This document shows, in pieces, positions 54,068 through 62,655 of a stretch of 64,000 nt of DNA (position 1 is the first letter of the stretch; each line of letters starts with the position of its first letter). A model generated the notes under the pieces. It saw only the letters and a program-made list of their open reading frames with translations, searched no databases and had not been told where the DNA came from. The DNA lies in NCBI RefSeq assembly GCF_001592435.1, contig NZ_CP014750.1, positions 496,001 to 560,000 on the forward strand, written 5' to 3'. Source of the DNA: Thermococcus peptonophilus. Its GTDB lineage: Archaea > Methanobacteriota_B > Thermococci > Thermococcales > Thermococcaceae. The position numbers were made by a program, and so were the translations under genes.

Positions 54068-54736
54068 TCACACAAGCAGCATTCTCTCAGCGAGGCGGTC
54101 TCCAAGAGATTTTAAGATTGCAAGCGATGGAACCGAAATTCCCAGCGAGATGGCCAGAGAAAGCACTAGAGCGAGCTTCAGAGACAGAACGCTCCCAAAG
54201 TATTTGGGAACATAAACGGGAACGACGAACGCTATAAAGCCTATGGCAACCTTCACAGCGTTGAACAGTACTGATTGAAAGAGGAGCGTCGTTAGAATCA
54301 CGAAGAAAGTGAATGTGAAGAGCAAGGGCATTGAAATCAGCAATCCAGAGAGCACGGTCGTCAACGGAATGTGAACCCCACTGTAGTCTGCAAGGAGCAG
54401 TCCAACAAAACTGCCCAGAAGAATTCCAGTCGTTTCAATGACGAATCCTGCAGTTGTTTTGAGGAGAAGGAGGCGCGTGGGAGGGAAAGGAAGCGAGAGG
54501 AGGAGCTCATGAATGCCCAGGAGCTTTTCTCTGAACACTGCTCCGCTGAAGAAGAGCGAGAACATTATGGCGAGCGAGATGCTGGTGATTCCAACGATTG
54601 TCCCGCTGGAAACGGACATCCAGCTGGCCATCCAGTATACAACTGCCGTCGTCCAGGGGATCCAGATTATGTTGAGCCCGATTTGCTTTGCGGTGTATTT
54701 AACCTCCTCACGGAGCTGATCCCATGTTAGCTCCAT
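54068..54736 (-). CDS. ABC transporter permease
   Basis: A 222-residue membrane protein with six hydrophobic helices, of the ABC-2 permease type. It is first in the operon with the ATPase. GCTGAAAAATGG surrounds ATG 54736 without a strong ribosome binding site. The upstream region to 54914 has no gene. Confidence 0.85.
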   Translation of the reverse strand: MELTWDQLREEVKYTAKQIGLNIIWIPWTTAVVYWMASWMSVSSGTIVGITSISLAIMFSLFFSGAVFREKLLGIHELLLSLPFPPTRLLLLKTTAGFVIETTGILLGSFVGLLLADYSGVHIPLTTVLSGLLISMPLLFTFTFFVILTTLLFQSVLFNAVKVAIGFIAFVVPVYVPKYFGSVLSLKLALVLSLAISLGISVPSLAILKSLGDRLAERMLLV

Positions 54737-54913
54737 TTTTCAGCCTCCAGAACTTTGGTTCACAGGGATCGCTTGATCAAAGTTGGGAAATCATAGTTAG
54801 GGCATGATCCCCTCACGAAAATCACCACTATGAGTAGTTACGGAGGGATATTAAAGCTTTTCTCGAACCAGAAGTTGGCAACCTAAAGGTCGGTAAGTGT
54901 ATTAAAGGTAGCC

Positions 54914-55401
54914 GTGATTTCCCTCATCGGAAACCTGGGCGAGTATGGCTTTAGATTCGACTTTATGTACGTTCCAAAAGCTTCTTTGCTGGGCTGCTTT
55001 TATTCACAATCACTGCCCCAGCAGCCTATAGGCTGATTCAGGACTATAGACCGGACTTTTTACCAGACACTTCGTTTAAGATTGCCATTTTAATGCTCGT
55101 CTTAGCGCCCCTCGGCGAAGAGACACTTCACAGAGGCCTCATTGAAGGTTATCTCCTTCACCATACGAGTTTCTGGGTCGCGATAGTTTTCACAGCGGTT
55201 ATCTTTGGTCTCGTCCACATACTGGCTTTTCGTGATGCTCCCAGAGGATTTAGAATTTTCGTTGTGTTGAATGCGTTCTTAATAGGTCTTGGAGCAGGCT
55301 ACTTCAGAGCCCTCAGTGGTTCTTTGATTCCAGCCTACTCCCTCCACTCAGCGGCCAATTTGGGTGGAATGGTAGGCTGGCTGTGGCTGGAAAAGAAGTG
55401 A
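54914..55401 (+). pseudogene. CPBP-family intramembrane metalloprotease, frameshifted
   Basis: The 3' part (from 54980) encodes a CAAX/CPBP protease core: LGEETLHRGLIEGYL (the EExxxR motif), IFGLVHILAF and YSLHSAANLGGM (conserved His). The 5' part, possibly from GTG 54914 (ISLIGNLGEYGFRFDFMYVPK), is in another frame; adding one A to the AAAA run at 54976-54979 joins them. A shorter product from ATG 55093 would lack the first helices. TATTAAA at about 54850-54856 is a possible TATA box. Confidence 0.65.
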
Positions 55402-55469
55402 ATTTTGGGACAGGATATGATTGTCAAACTTCTCGAAACCGAAGCTAAGATGCTAAAGTTCCCATTAGG

Positions 55470-56006
55470 TCATTTTTCCGCCGCCACCACCCAGACATAC
55501 CTGTTAACCCTCTCAGCCTTCCACTCCACATCCAGCCTTTCAAAAATTGTCCCCAAATGGTCAAGGGTCGCGAAGTACTCCTCCAGAACCTCTTCCAGTA
55601 TGCCGTCCTCCTCGCCTATGCGCCTTTTCTCGTCTTCCGACTCAAACATGACGTCGGCTATTATTAGGGCTCCTCCAGGCTTCAGGACGTGGAGCATCTC
55701 CTTTATAGCTTCCCCCTTCTCCTCATCAGGAACATGGTGGAAGGCGTAGGTGCTCACCACTGTATCCGCGCTCCCCTCCGGAAGAAGGATTTCGAGGAAG
55801 TGGCCGTCAATGGGCTCAAAGCCCCACTTCTCGCGGAAAACATTTCTCATTCCCTCCGAGGGCTCGACGCCGATGTATCGCTCACAGCGGAGGAAGCGGA
55901 GGATGTTGCCCGTGCCACAGCCCACATCAACAACAACGCCCTTAGCCCTCTCTGCGACGAGCCGAAGGACTCTCTCATAATCGCGGTGTATCCAGTCGTC
56001 GCTCAT
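55470..56006 (-). CDS. SAM-dependent methyltransferase, possibly truncated by an in-frame TAG
   Basis: A 178-residue class I methyltransferase. VVDVGCGTGN is motif I, IGVEPSEGMR motif II and ADTVVSTYAFHHVPDEE motif IV. The usual N-terminal sequence is upstream in the same frame: from ATG 56072 it reads MVPWMEERWDFDS, then TAG at 56033-56031, then AESYDKDV to ATG 56006. FDSxAESYD is the typical start of this family, so the TAG interrupts an otherwise complete gene by a single-base change. Translation could restart at 56006. Confidence 0.8.
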   Translation of the reverse strand: MSDDWIHRDYERVLRLVAERAKGVVVDVGCGTGNILRFLRCERYIGVEPSEGMRNVFREKWGFEPIDGHFLEILLPEGSADTVVSTYAFHHVPDEEKGEAIKEMLHVLKPGGALIIADVMFESEDEKRRIGEEDGILEEVLEEYFATLDHLGTIFERLDVEWKAERVNRYVWVVAAEK

Positions 56007-56147
56007 AACGTCCTTGTCATAGCTCTCCGCCTACGAGTCAAAGTCCCACCTTTCTTCCATCCATGGCACCATCGTTACTCCCGCCGAAAATTATTTAAAA
56101 TTTTTTCACCCAAAGCACGACACTTTAGGCTTTCGGGAGGTACCTCT

Positions 56148-57308
56148 ATGCGCTGGAGCGAAATTCCCAAGGAAGCCAAGGCCTACATGATCTACCACAC
56201 TCTCATAGCTCCGGGACTGATAGTCTGGATTCTCTTCCCGCTCTACCTGATGAAAACAGGCTACTCAATATTGGAAGTCGGGGCGTTCTTCACGGTAGTC
56301 AACATCGCCTCGATCCCGCTCACCTACTTCTTCGGCAGGCTCTTCAACCGCTGGGACATCAAAAAGGGCCTCATAGCGATAGACATCCTCGATGGAATAG
56401 CCTACGTCATGTACGGCCTCGCCAAGGGAGCCATAGCACCGCTGATGCTCTTCGGAGGTAAGCTGATTGACAAGCTCTCCACGCTCCTATACCCCCTCTA
56501 CCAGGCCTACGAGCAGATAATCTACCCGGAGGACAAGTACGAGGAGATATTCGCCTGGCATCTAAGGTTGCCCGAGATAGCTACATTAGTGAGCTTTCCG
56601 ATAATGGGCTACCTGCTCGGGTACGTGTACAATAAGCCAGAGCACTACCGCTTAACCTTCCTCTTCTTCGGCCTCTTCTCGGTCGTGACAGTTACTTATC
56701 TCTGGCTCTTTCTGCCTTCGGTAGGAAAGGAGGAGAGGATAAGCTCGGAGGGATTCACCTTCAAGGCCGGAGAATTCAAGCGTCTCCTCGCCTTTGAGAC
56801 CCTCCTAACCCTCGCCTGGGGACTCGCTCCCGAGTTCATACTCATAAACTACGTAGTCTTCGTCCTCCATAAGACGGTCTTCGAGCTGACGCTCATAACC
56901 GTTGCCAGCAGTCTGATGAGGATAGCCGGAACTTATGCCAGTGAGAGGGTTCCGAAGGGGAGGGGCTTCCACGCGATAGCCATAGGAATGTTCCTAAACG
57001 CAGTTTACGCCCTTATAATGGCCCTCGCTCCACCTTTCTGGCTCGTCCTGGTTGTTTACGCCATCGGAGACTTCGGCAACGCGCTGTGGTTCCCGTTCTA
57101 CCGCTCGTGGCTCTTCAAGCTCATTCCAAAGGAGAAGACAACCGAGTTTCACGCCGCCCTTTCGAGCTACCGAAAGGTTCTTGGACTCATAACTCCGATC
57201 ATGGCAGGATTTCTTGCGAGCGTCCATCCAACGCTGCCCTACGGTGCGAGCCTTGCTGGATTCATAGCGGCTGGATTGTTCCTCCTGTGGATCGCAAAGA
57301 AGAGCTGA
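56148..57308 (+). CDS. MFS transporter
   Basis: A 386-residue transporter with about 12 helices. It is more distant from the other two MFS proteins of the window: LFNRWDIKKGL follows helix 2. GGGAGGTACCTCT before ATG 56148 includes the ribosome binding site GGGAGG. It is divergent from the methyltransferase, with A/T-rich promoters in between (TTATTTAAAAT at 56088-56098). The substrate is unknown. Confidence 0.87.
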   Translation: MRWSEIPKEAKAYMIYHTLIAPGLIVWILFPLYLMKTGYSILEVGAFFTVVNIASIPLTYFFGRLFNRWDIKKGLIAIDILDGIAYVMYGLAKGAIAPLMLFGGKLIDKLSTLLYPLYQAYEQIIYPEDKYEEIFAWHLRLPEIATLVSFPIMGYLLGYVYNKPEHYRLTFLFFGLFSVVTVTYLWLFLPSVGKEERISSEGFTFKAGEFKRLLAFETLLTLAWGLAPEFILINYVVFVLHKTVFELTLITVASSLMRIAGTYASERVPKGRGFHAIAIGMFLNAVYALIMALAPPFWLVLVVYAIGDFGNALWFPFYRSWLFKLIPKEKTTEFHAALSSYRKVLGLITPIMAGFLASVHPTLPYGASLAGFIAAGLFLLWIAKKS

Positions 57309-57325
57309 AGGCCTTAGGTTTTGCT

Positions 57326-57694
57326 TCATTCCACTTTTTTCAGCTCTGCTTTCAGCAGTTTCACATATCTCTCGAAGCCCTCTTCATCAACGATGTGGAA
57401 CTCAAAGGGATGATAATCGGGTAATCCAGCAAGCTCCTCTATCCTGGCCTCAAGTCCGGCCCTCTCACGGAGACTTTTTGGAGCTTCCCTCACCTTTATC
57501 AGCAGGTCAACGTCGCTTCCGGCGGTGAACTTCCCAGTCAGGACGCTTCCAAATACGTAGAGCTCGCACTCACCAAAGACTTCCTTGCAAGCCCTCTTTA
57601 TCGCGGGAAGGTAGCGCTTGTAGTTCTTTATCATTAGGTACCTCTTCCTCCCTCGCTCGATCATTGCCTCAAGGACTCTTCCTTTCGAACTCAT
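57326..57694 (-). CDS. MNT-type nucleotidyltransferase (antitoxin of HEPN/MNT pair)
   Basis: A 122-residue minimal nucleotidyltransferase. GSVLTGKFTAGSDVDLL has Gly49-Ser50 and the metal-binding Asp61 and Asp63. In studied pairs the MNT protein modifies the HEPN RNase with AMP groups and so silences it. It overlaps the HEPN gene by 26 bases and is translated after it. Confidence 0.9.
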   Translation of the reverse strand: MSSKGRVLEAMIERGRKRYLMIKNYKRYLPAIKRACKEVFGECELYVFGSVLTGKFTAGSDVDLLIKVREAPKSLRERAGLEARIEELAGLPDYHPFEFHIVDEEGFERYVKLLKAELKKVE

Positions 57695-58082
57695 CCGTCA
57701 GAACCTCCAAGAAGTCCATAACTTCCCTCACGAACTCCATAAGCTCCTCCGCGTCCTCGCGGTAGTAGCGCCTCGGCTCGTACCTCGTCCCTATGTATGC
57801 ATCCTCAAGCTCCCTGAGGAGGCTCCGGTGCGACCTTATGAAGTCTACAACCTTTTCTTCAGCTTCAAGGGCTTTCCCAAGGGCCGCCAGAAGCTCCCTC
57901 ACCGAGTGGGTTCTGAGCCTCACGTTAGCATATTTAATTAGAAGGGCTTTGAGGTAAAACTGAAGCGCCTGCTCCGCCAGAAAAATCGCGGCGTCGTACT
58001 TCTCCTCACCAAAAGCGGACTCAGCAAGCTCCATGTAGTCCTCCGACCTCTGAAGGAGAACCTCAACTTCCTCGTAGTGCAT
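57669..58082 (-). CDS. HEPN-domain protein (toxin of HEPN/MNT pair)
   Basis: A 137-residue all-helical HEPN protein. LAEQALQFYLKALLIKYANVRLRTHSVRELL is the core, with His59 and Arg55/Arg57 as candidate RNase residues, and RYEPRRYYREDAEEL near the C-terminus is typical. Together with the downstream MNT gene it forms a toxin-antitoxin-like module. Confidence 0.88.
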   Translation of the reverse strand: MHYEEVEVLLQRSEDYMELAESAFGEEKYDAAIFLAEQALQFYLKALLIKYANVRLRTHSVRELLAALGKALEAEEKVVDFIRSHRSLLRELEDAYIGTRYEPRRYYREDAEELMEFVREVMDFLEVLTDEFERKSP

Positions 58083-58160
58083 AATCCCACCGGAATTAGT
58101 TGGGCACCAGAAATTAATACCTTTCGATTGAGGATTAAGGCGGAGGAATATCCAAGTTTC

Positions 58161-58640
58161 TCAGCACGCCCAGGGCTTGAGCATCAGCGCATGGGTTATC
58201 AAAAACCACGTAAAACCTACCAGAGCGAGCTCGGGAAGGCGTTTTCCGTAGTAGTCCCGCTGGAGGAGGTACGACAAACCGGTTGCAATGAAGAGATAGT
58301 AGAGCATCATTACAAGATTAGCAGAATTAAGAGTTCTGCAGAGGCCAACCGGGACGAGAAAAAGACCAAAGAATAAGTGGCTCTTCGCGTGCTCCCTCAG
58401 GGTCTCATAGCGCTCAAGTATAAGGTAGCCAAGGATGAGCGGAGCTATTAAGATAGCAACGGCAAGAATCCAGGTTGAGGTAACGCAGTAAAAGGGAACA
58501 CATGGGTTCTGGCCGACTCTCCGTGTGGTCATGTAGAGGCCAACAATTCTCCAGTTGCCGATTCCGAGATAGGTTTCGAGAAGAAAAACGAGAAAGGAAT
58601 ACACCACCACTAAGACAGGCTTTACTCTAATCTTAATCAT
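58161..58640 (-). CDS. Polytopic membrane protein, unknown
   Basis: A 159-residue protein with four or five membrane helices (VLVVVYSFLVFLLETYLGIG, TWILAVAILIAPLILGYLIL, FFGLFLVPVGL, MMLYYLFIATGLSYLL, LALVGFTWFLITHAL). Two Cys in GQNPCVPFYC lie in the first external loop. Its ATG overlaps the stop of the sugar nucleotidyltransferase gene by four bases, so it may act with it in envelope glycan work. Confidence 0.75.
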   Translation of the reverse strand: MIKIRVKPVLVVVYSFLVFLLETYLGIGNWRIVGLYMTTRRVGQNPCVPFYCVTSTWILAVAILIAPLILGYLILERYETLREHAKSHLFFGLFLVPVGLCRTLNSANLVMMLYYLFIATGLSYLLQRDYYGKRLPELALVGFTWFLITHALMLKPWAC

Positions 58641-59878
58641 CTCCTTGGAACGCCCGTCCTGACCGTGTAGTGTTCAAGCGTTGCCCCCCTCTCCACGAAC
58701 TCGTGCGGCCATATCTTGACGTTGTACATTCTCACGTTGTCACCTATAACGGCGTTGTCACCTATAACGGAGTTCACGATCCTCACGTTGTTCCCAATCT
58801 CGACGTGGCGGCCGATTATGGAGTTTACTATTCTAACGTTGTCTCCGAGCTTCACCCTGTCCATGACAACGGAGTGAAGGATCTCGCAGTTCCTCCCAAC
58901 GATCGTGTAGTTGTCTATGACTGCATCCTCCAGCGCGGTCCCCTTTCCGATACTGATGTGCCTTCCAAGGAGTACCTTCCCCTCCACTAGGAGCTTCCCG
59001 GTCTTAATCATCTCCCTGAAATTCCTCCGGAGATCTTCGGACATCTCCGATTTGCCCTGCATGTAAACGTCATGGGTTATCTCAACGGCTTCCATGTCCT
59101 CGGGTGAGAGGTGGTTGAGCAAGTACATAGCTGCGTTGAGGTACCTCTCTGGAGTACCTACGTCGAACCAGTAGCCCTCCATTGGGTAGCCGTAGACCTC
59201 ATAGCCGTGCTCTATGAGGGCCGGGATTATGTCGCCGCCAAAGTCCAGCCTCCGAGTTTCCTTCATCTCCTTCGCCCATCCCTCGTTGAGGAACTCCCAG
59301 AAGTTCTCGGAGAGGATGTAGATTCCCGTGTTCGCCAAGTTGCTGGGTGCCTGCTCGGGCTTAGGCTTCTCAACGAAGTACTCAATGCGGTAATCGTCAT
59401 CTATTTTCGCCACACCAAAGCCAGTGACGTCTTCAACCGGCTGGAGGGCAATCGTCATGAACGCGTTTTTCTTCCTGTGCCATTTGTACATATCCTGGAT
59501 GTTGAGCTGGTAGATGTTATCGCCCTGGATGACAACGACTGGCTCTTTTATCCCGTAGTAGTTCATCGTGTACCAGACGGCGTCGCCGTTGGTCGTGCTC
59601 TCGTAGCGGGGCATGTATCGAATTCTAACTTCCTTCTCAAGCCCGTACTTCTTCTGCAACCAGTAGCCCTCGCGGAAGTAGTCAAAGAGTGTCGTGTAGT
59701 TCACGTAGCCCCTAACCCCAAGGTAGACCTCCTCAATTCCGTCCTTTGCAAGGCTGAGAATGGAGTGCTCCAGAATAGGCTTGTTTAAAAGCCTGACAAG
59801 TCCCTTAGAAGTCTCTATCGTGAGCGGGCGGAGCCGTGTGGCCTCTCCGCCGATGGGGATGACGGCTTTCTTAATCAT
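58637..59878 (-). CDS. Sugar-phosphate nucleotidyltransferase with left-handed beta-helix
   Basis: A 413-residue NDP-sugar pyrophosphorylase. PIGGEATRLRPLT is the NTP site (GGxxTRLRP), VVIQGDN the metal/sugar site, and VEKPKPEQ and GYWFDVGTPERYL complete the domain (about 1-240). After a linker, residues about 295-395 are hexapeptide repeats (VIGDNAVIGDNVRMYN). It probably makes GDP-mannose or a related donor for glycoconjugates. The DNA of the repeats includes an exact 18-base tandem pair. Confidence 0.88.
   Translation of the reverse strand: MIKKAVIPIGGEATRLRPLTIETSKGLVRLLNKPILEHSILSLAKDGIEEVYLGVRGYVNYTTLFDYFREGYWLQKKYGLEKEVRIRYMPRYESTTNGDAVWYTMNYYGIKEPVVVIQGDNIYQLNIQDMYKWHRKKNAFMTIALQPVEDVTGFGVAKIDDDYRIEYFVEKPKPEQAPSNLANTGIYILSENFWEFLNEGWAKEMKETRRLDFGGDIIPALIEHGYEVYGYPMEGYWFDVGTPERYLNAAMYLLNHLSPEDMEAVEITHDVYMQGKSEMSEDLRRNFREMIKTGKLLVEGKVLLGRHISIGKGTALEDAVIDNYTIVGRNCEILHSVVMDRVKLGDNVRIVNSIIGRHVEIGNNVRIVNSVIGDNAVIGDNVRMYNVKIWPHEFVERGATLEHYTVRTGVPRR
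58736..58771 (-). repeat. 18-bp tandem duplication inside the hexapeptide repeat
   Basis: GTTGTCACCTATAACGGC (58736-58753) is repeated at 58754-58771 with only the last base different. It encodes two copies of the hexapeptide VIGDNA/N of the beta-helix. Such near-identical DNA suggests a recent unit duplication that lengthens the helix by one strand. Confidence 0.8.
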
Positions 59879-59998
59879 AACACACCACTCTTTAGTTTTG
59901 CTCCCAAAGGATAAAAATGTATTCTCTCACGGAAAGTGACAACACAACACAGAAAGCAAAATAAAGGAGGAACAGAATGAGAACATGGAGGTGAAAAA

Positions 59999-60832
59999 AT
60001 GGTTCCGCTCAGCTATCTGCTCAGGTTCATCGAGGAGGACGCGCCATTTGGAGACGTAACAAGTGAGGCCGTGATTCCTGAAGACCTGAACGCGAGAGCA
60101 ATCATCATAGCAAAGCAGAAGGGAGTTATAGCTGGCGTGGAAGAGGCTAAGGCTCTCTTTGAGCACTTTGGGGTCAAAGTAGAGGTTAAAAAACGGGACG
60201 GAGAGTTAGTTGAGAAAGGGGACGTTATTCTCGCGCTTGAGGGCAACGCGAGGGCGATCCTCCTGGTGGAGAGGACGGCTCTAAACGTTATGGGGAGGAT
60301 GAGCGGGATTGCAACGGAAGTCAGGAAGCTTGTGGAGAAAGTTAAGAGTGTAAACCCTAAGATCAGGGTTGCGGGGACGAGAAAGACCCTCCTCAAACCC
60401 ATAGACAAGCGTGCACTCCTCATTGGGGGTGGAGAGACACACCGCTTCTCTCTCAGCGACGCGATACTCATAAAGGACAACCACCTTGCCTTAGTTCCCC
60501 TTGAAGAGGCCATAAGGCGTGCCAAGGAGTTCTCCGTCTACAAGGTCATTGAAGTGGAAGTAGAAAGCCTTGAAGATGCTCTGAAAGCTGCCAGAGCAGG
60601 AGCAGATGTCGTTATGCTCGACAACATGAAGCCTGATGAAATAGCGGAGGTTATTGATGCTCTCAGGCGCGAAGGCCTAAGGGAGAGAGTCAAAATAGAA
60701 GTTTCCGGCGGGATAACTCCCGAGAACATAACTGAATACGCGAAGCTCGATGTTGACGTTATTAGCCTCGGCTATCTAACCCACTCGGTCAAAAACTTCG
60801 ACGTGAGCCTTGAAATAATCGGCAGGCTCTGA
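59999..60832 (+). CDS. nadC: Nicotinate-nucleotide pyrophosphorylase (carboxylating)
   Basis: A 277-residue enzyme converting quinolinate and PRPP to nicotinate mononucleotide. It has [70 protein letters not shown] and [25 protein letters not shown] precedes ATG 59999. It is separated from nadB-nadA by about 17 kb and divergent from the nucleotidyltransferase gene. Confidence 0.96.
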   Translation: MVPLSYLLRFIEEDAPFGDVTSEAVIPEDLNARAIIIAKQKGVIAGVEEAKALFEHFGVKVEVKKRDGELVEKGDVILALEGNARAILLVERTALNVMGRMSGIATEVRKLVEKVKSVNPKIRVAGTRKTLLKPIDKRALLIGGGETHRFSLSDAILIKDNHLALVPLEEAIRRAKEFSVYKVIEVEVESLEDALKAARAGADVVMLDNMKPDEIAEVIDALRREGLRERVKIEVSGGITPENITEYAKLDVDVISLGYLTHSVKNFDVSLEIIGRL

Positions 60833-60947
60833 TGAACTTTTTCGCTCTTTGTCTGCATTTTTTGAACATCCTTCGACACAAGTTTATGTTTGTTGCGGGA
60901 AGACTTATATTCTAGGGTTTAGGATTTTTATAACCGAGGTGTGCGCT

Positions 60948-61955
60948 ATGGGAAAGCTGGACGTTATTCAGGCTAAGGGCACCGAGAGGCTGAAGCGCGG
61001 TTTCGCCAAGATGGTGAAGGGCGGCGTCATAATGGACGTCACCAACGCCGAGCAGGCGAGAATAGCTGAAGAGGCTGGAGCCGTTTCCGTCATGGCCCTA
61101 CACCGCGTCCCGGCCGACATCAGAAAAGCCGGCGGTGTCGCCAGGATGGCTCCAATCGAGAAGATACAGGAGATTATGGACGCGGTAACCATTCCAGTGA
61201 TGGCGAAGGTCAGGATAGGCCACGTCGCCGAGGCTAAGATCCTGGAGGCACTCGGCGTGGACATGATAGACGAGAGCGAGGTTCTTACTCCCTCCGACCC
61301 GTACTTCCACATTGACAAGCGCGAGTTCACGGTTCCGTTCGTCTGCGGTGCGAGAAATCTTGGCGAGGCCGTTAGGAGGATATGGGAAGGCGCTGCCATG
61401 ATCAGAACCAAGGGCGAGGCCGGAACCGGAAACATCGTTGAGGCAGTAAGGCACGTCCGCCTCGTGGCTGAAGGGATCAGGCAGATTCAGGCCATGACAG
61501 ACGAGCAGGTCTACGCCGTTGCCGAAAAGTTCGCGGAACCCTACCTCAGGCTCTCCCTCAACGCCAAGGAGATTGCTGGACTTCCGGAGAGAGTCCTTGA
61601 CAATGAGCCCGTCTACGGGCACTACACCTACCGTGAGATCGTAGATGGGCTCTACAAGATACTATTGGAGATCAAGAAGCTCGGAAGGCTCCCCGTTGTC
61701 AACTTCGCGGCTGGCGGTGTCGCAACGCCAGCAGACGCAGCACTCATGATGCAGATGGGCATGGATGGAGTATTCGTCGGCTCTGGAATCTTCAAGAGCT
61801 CCAACCCGCCGAAGATGGCTAGGGCTATCGTTGAGGCGGTCAACCACTGGGACGAGCCTGACGTTCTTGTTGAGATCAGCAAGGAGATAGGCGAGCCGAT
61901 GCGCGGCCAGGACATCGAGGAGCTTGAGGTCAGGCTTGAAGAGAGGGGCGTCTGA
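60948..61955 (+). CDS. pdxS: Pyridoxal 5'-phosphate synthase subunit PdxS
   Basis: A 335-residue PLP synthase subunit, which builds PLP from ribose 5-phosphate, glyceraldehyde 3-phosphate and ammonia. The family start [35 protein letters not shown] with a catalytic Lys, and [20 protein letters not shown] are present. There is an insert of about 38 residues relative to bacterial PdxS, as in other Thermococcales (around [20 protein letters not shown] and beyond). GAGGTG precedes ATG 60948. pdxT follows. Confidence 0.96.
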   Translation: MGKLDVIQAKGTERLKRGFAKMVKGGVIMDVTNAEQARIAEEAGAVSVMALHRVPADIRKAGGVARMAPIEKIQEIMDAVTIPVMAKVRIGHVAEAKILEALGVDMIDESEVLTPSDPYFHIDKREFTVPFVCGARNLGEAVRRIWEGAAMIRTKGEAGTGNIVEAVRHVRLVAEGIRQIQAMTDEQVYAVAEKFAEPYLRLSLNAKEIAGLPERVLDNEPVYGHYTYREIVDGLYKILLEIKKLGRLPVVNFAAGGVATPADAALMMQMGMDGVFVGSGIFKSSNPPKMARAIVEAVNHWDEPDVLVEISKEIGEPMRGQDIEELEVRLEERGV

Positions 61956-61989
61956 TTTTGCCTTTTCTCTTTGTCTTGGGGGTGGTAGA

Positions 61990-62583
61990 ATGGTCAAGGT
62001 AGGCGTCATCGGCCTTCAGGGCGACGTCGAAGAGCACATCTGGGCGGCAAAGAAGGCCCTTGAGAACCTCGGCGTTTCTGGAGAGGTTATCTGGCTAAAG
62101 AAGCCGGAGCAGCTTGAGAACATCTCGGCTATTATAATTCCAGGTGGCGAGAGCACTACAATCTCAAGGCTTATGGTGAAGAATGGCCTTTTCGAGCAGG
62201 TTAAGAAGCTCGGCGAGGAAGGGCTTCCCATCATAGGCACCTGTGCAGGGCTAATAATGCTCTCCAAGGAGGTCATCGGCGCTACCCCAGAGCAGAAGTT
62301 CCTCAAGCTCCTCGACGTGAAGGTCAACAGGAACGCCTACGGCAGGCAGGTTGACAGCTTCGAGGCACCGATAAAGCTCGCATTCAGCGACGAGCCGTTC
62401 CCGGGTGTCTTCATCCGCGCTCCCAGGATAGTAGAGCTCCTCAGCGAGAGGGTGAAACCGATAGCCTGGCTCGGGGACAGGGTGGTCGGAGTTGAGCAGG
62501 ACAATATCATCGGCCTCGAGTTCCATCCAGAGCTGACCGACGATACGAGAGTTCACGAGTACTTCCTGAGGAAGGTACTTTGA
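61990..62583 (+). CDS. pdxT: Pyridoxal 5'-phosphate synthase glutaminase subunit PdxT
   Basis: A 197-residue class I glutaminase that feeds ammonia to PdxS. GVIGLQGDVEEH at the start, nucleophile Cys85 in GTCAGLIML, and LEFHPELTDD with His and Glu complete the triad. GGGGTGGTAGA precedes ATG 61990; the longer frame from 61924 overlaps pdxS and is rejected. It forms an operon with pdxS. Confidence 0.96.
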   Translation: MVKVGVIGLQGDVEEHIWAAKKALENLGVSGEVIWLKKPEQLENISAIIIPGGESTTISRLMVKNGLFEQVKKLGEEGLPIIGTCAGLIMLSKEVIGATPEQKFLKLLDVKVNRNAYGRQVDSFEAPIKLAFSDEPFPGVFIRAPRIVELLSERVKPIAWLGDRVVGVEQDNIIGLEFHPELTDDTRVHEYFLRKVL

Positions 62584-62655
62584 TTAACAAGCTTTTTTAA
62601 ATTTTCACCAAAAAACTTTTTAGTTTTGACTTTTTCTTGCCAAACAGGTGATAGC

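Noticed and set aside
56031-56033. TAG read as pyrrolysine
   Set aside because: No pyl genes in the window and none known in Thermococcales; a point mutation is simpler.
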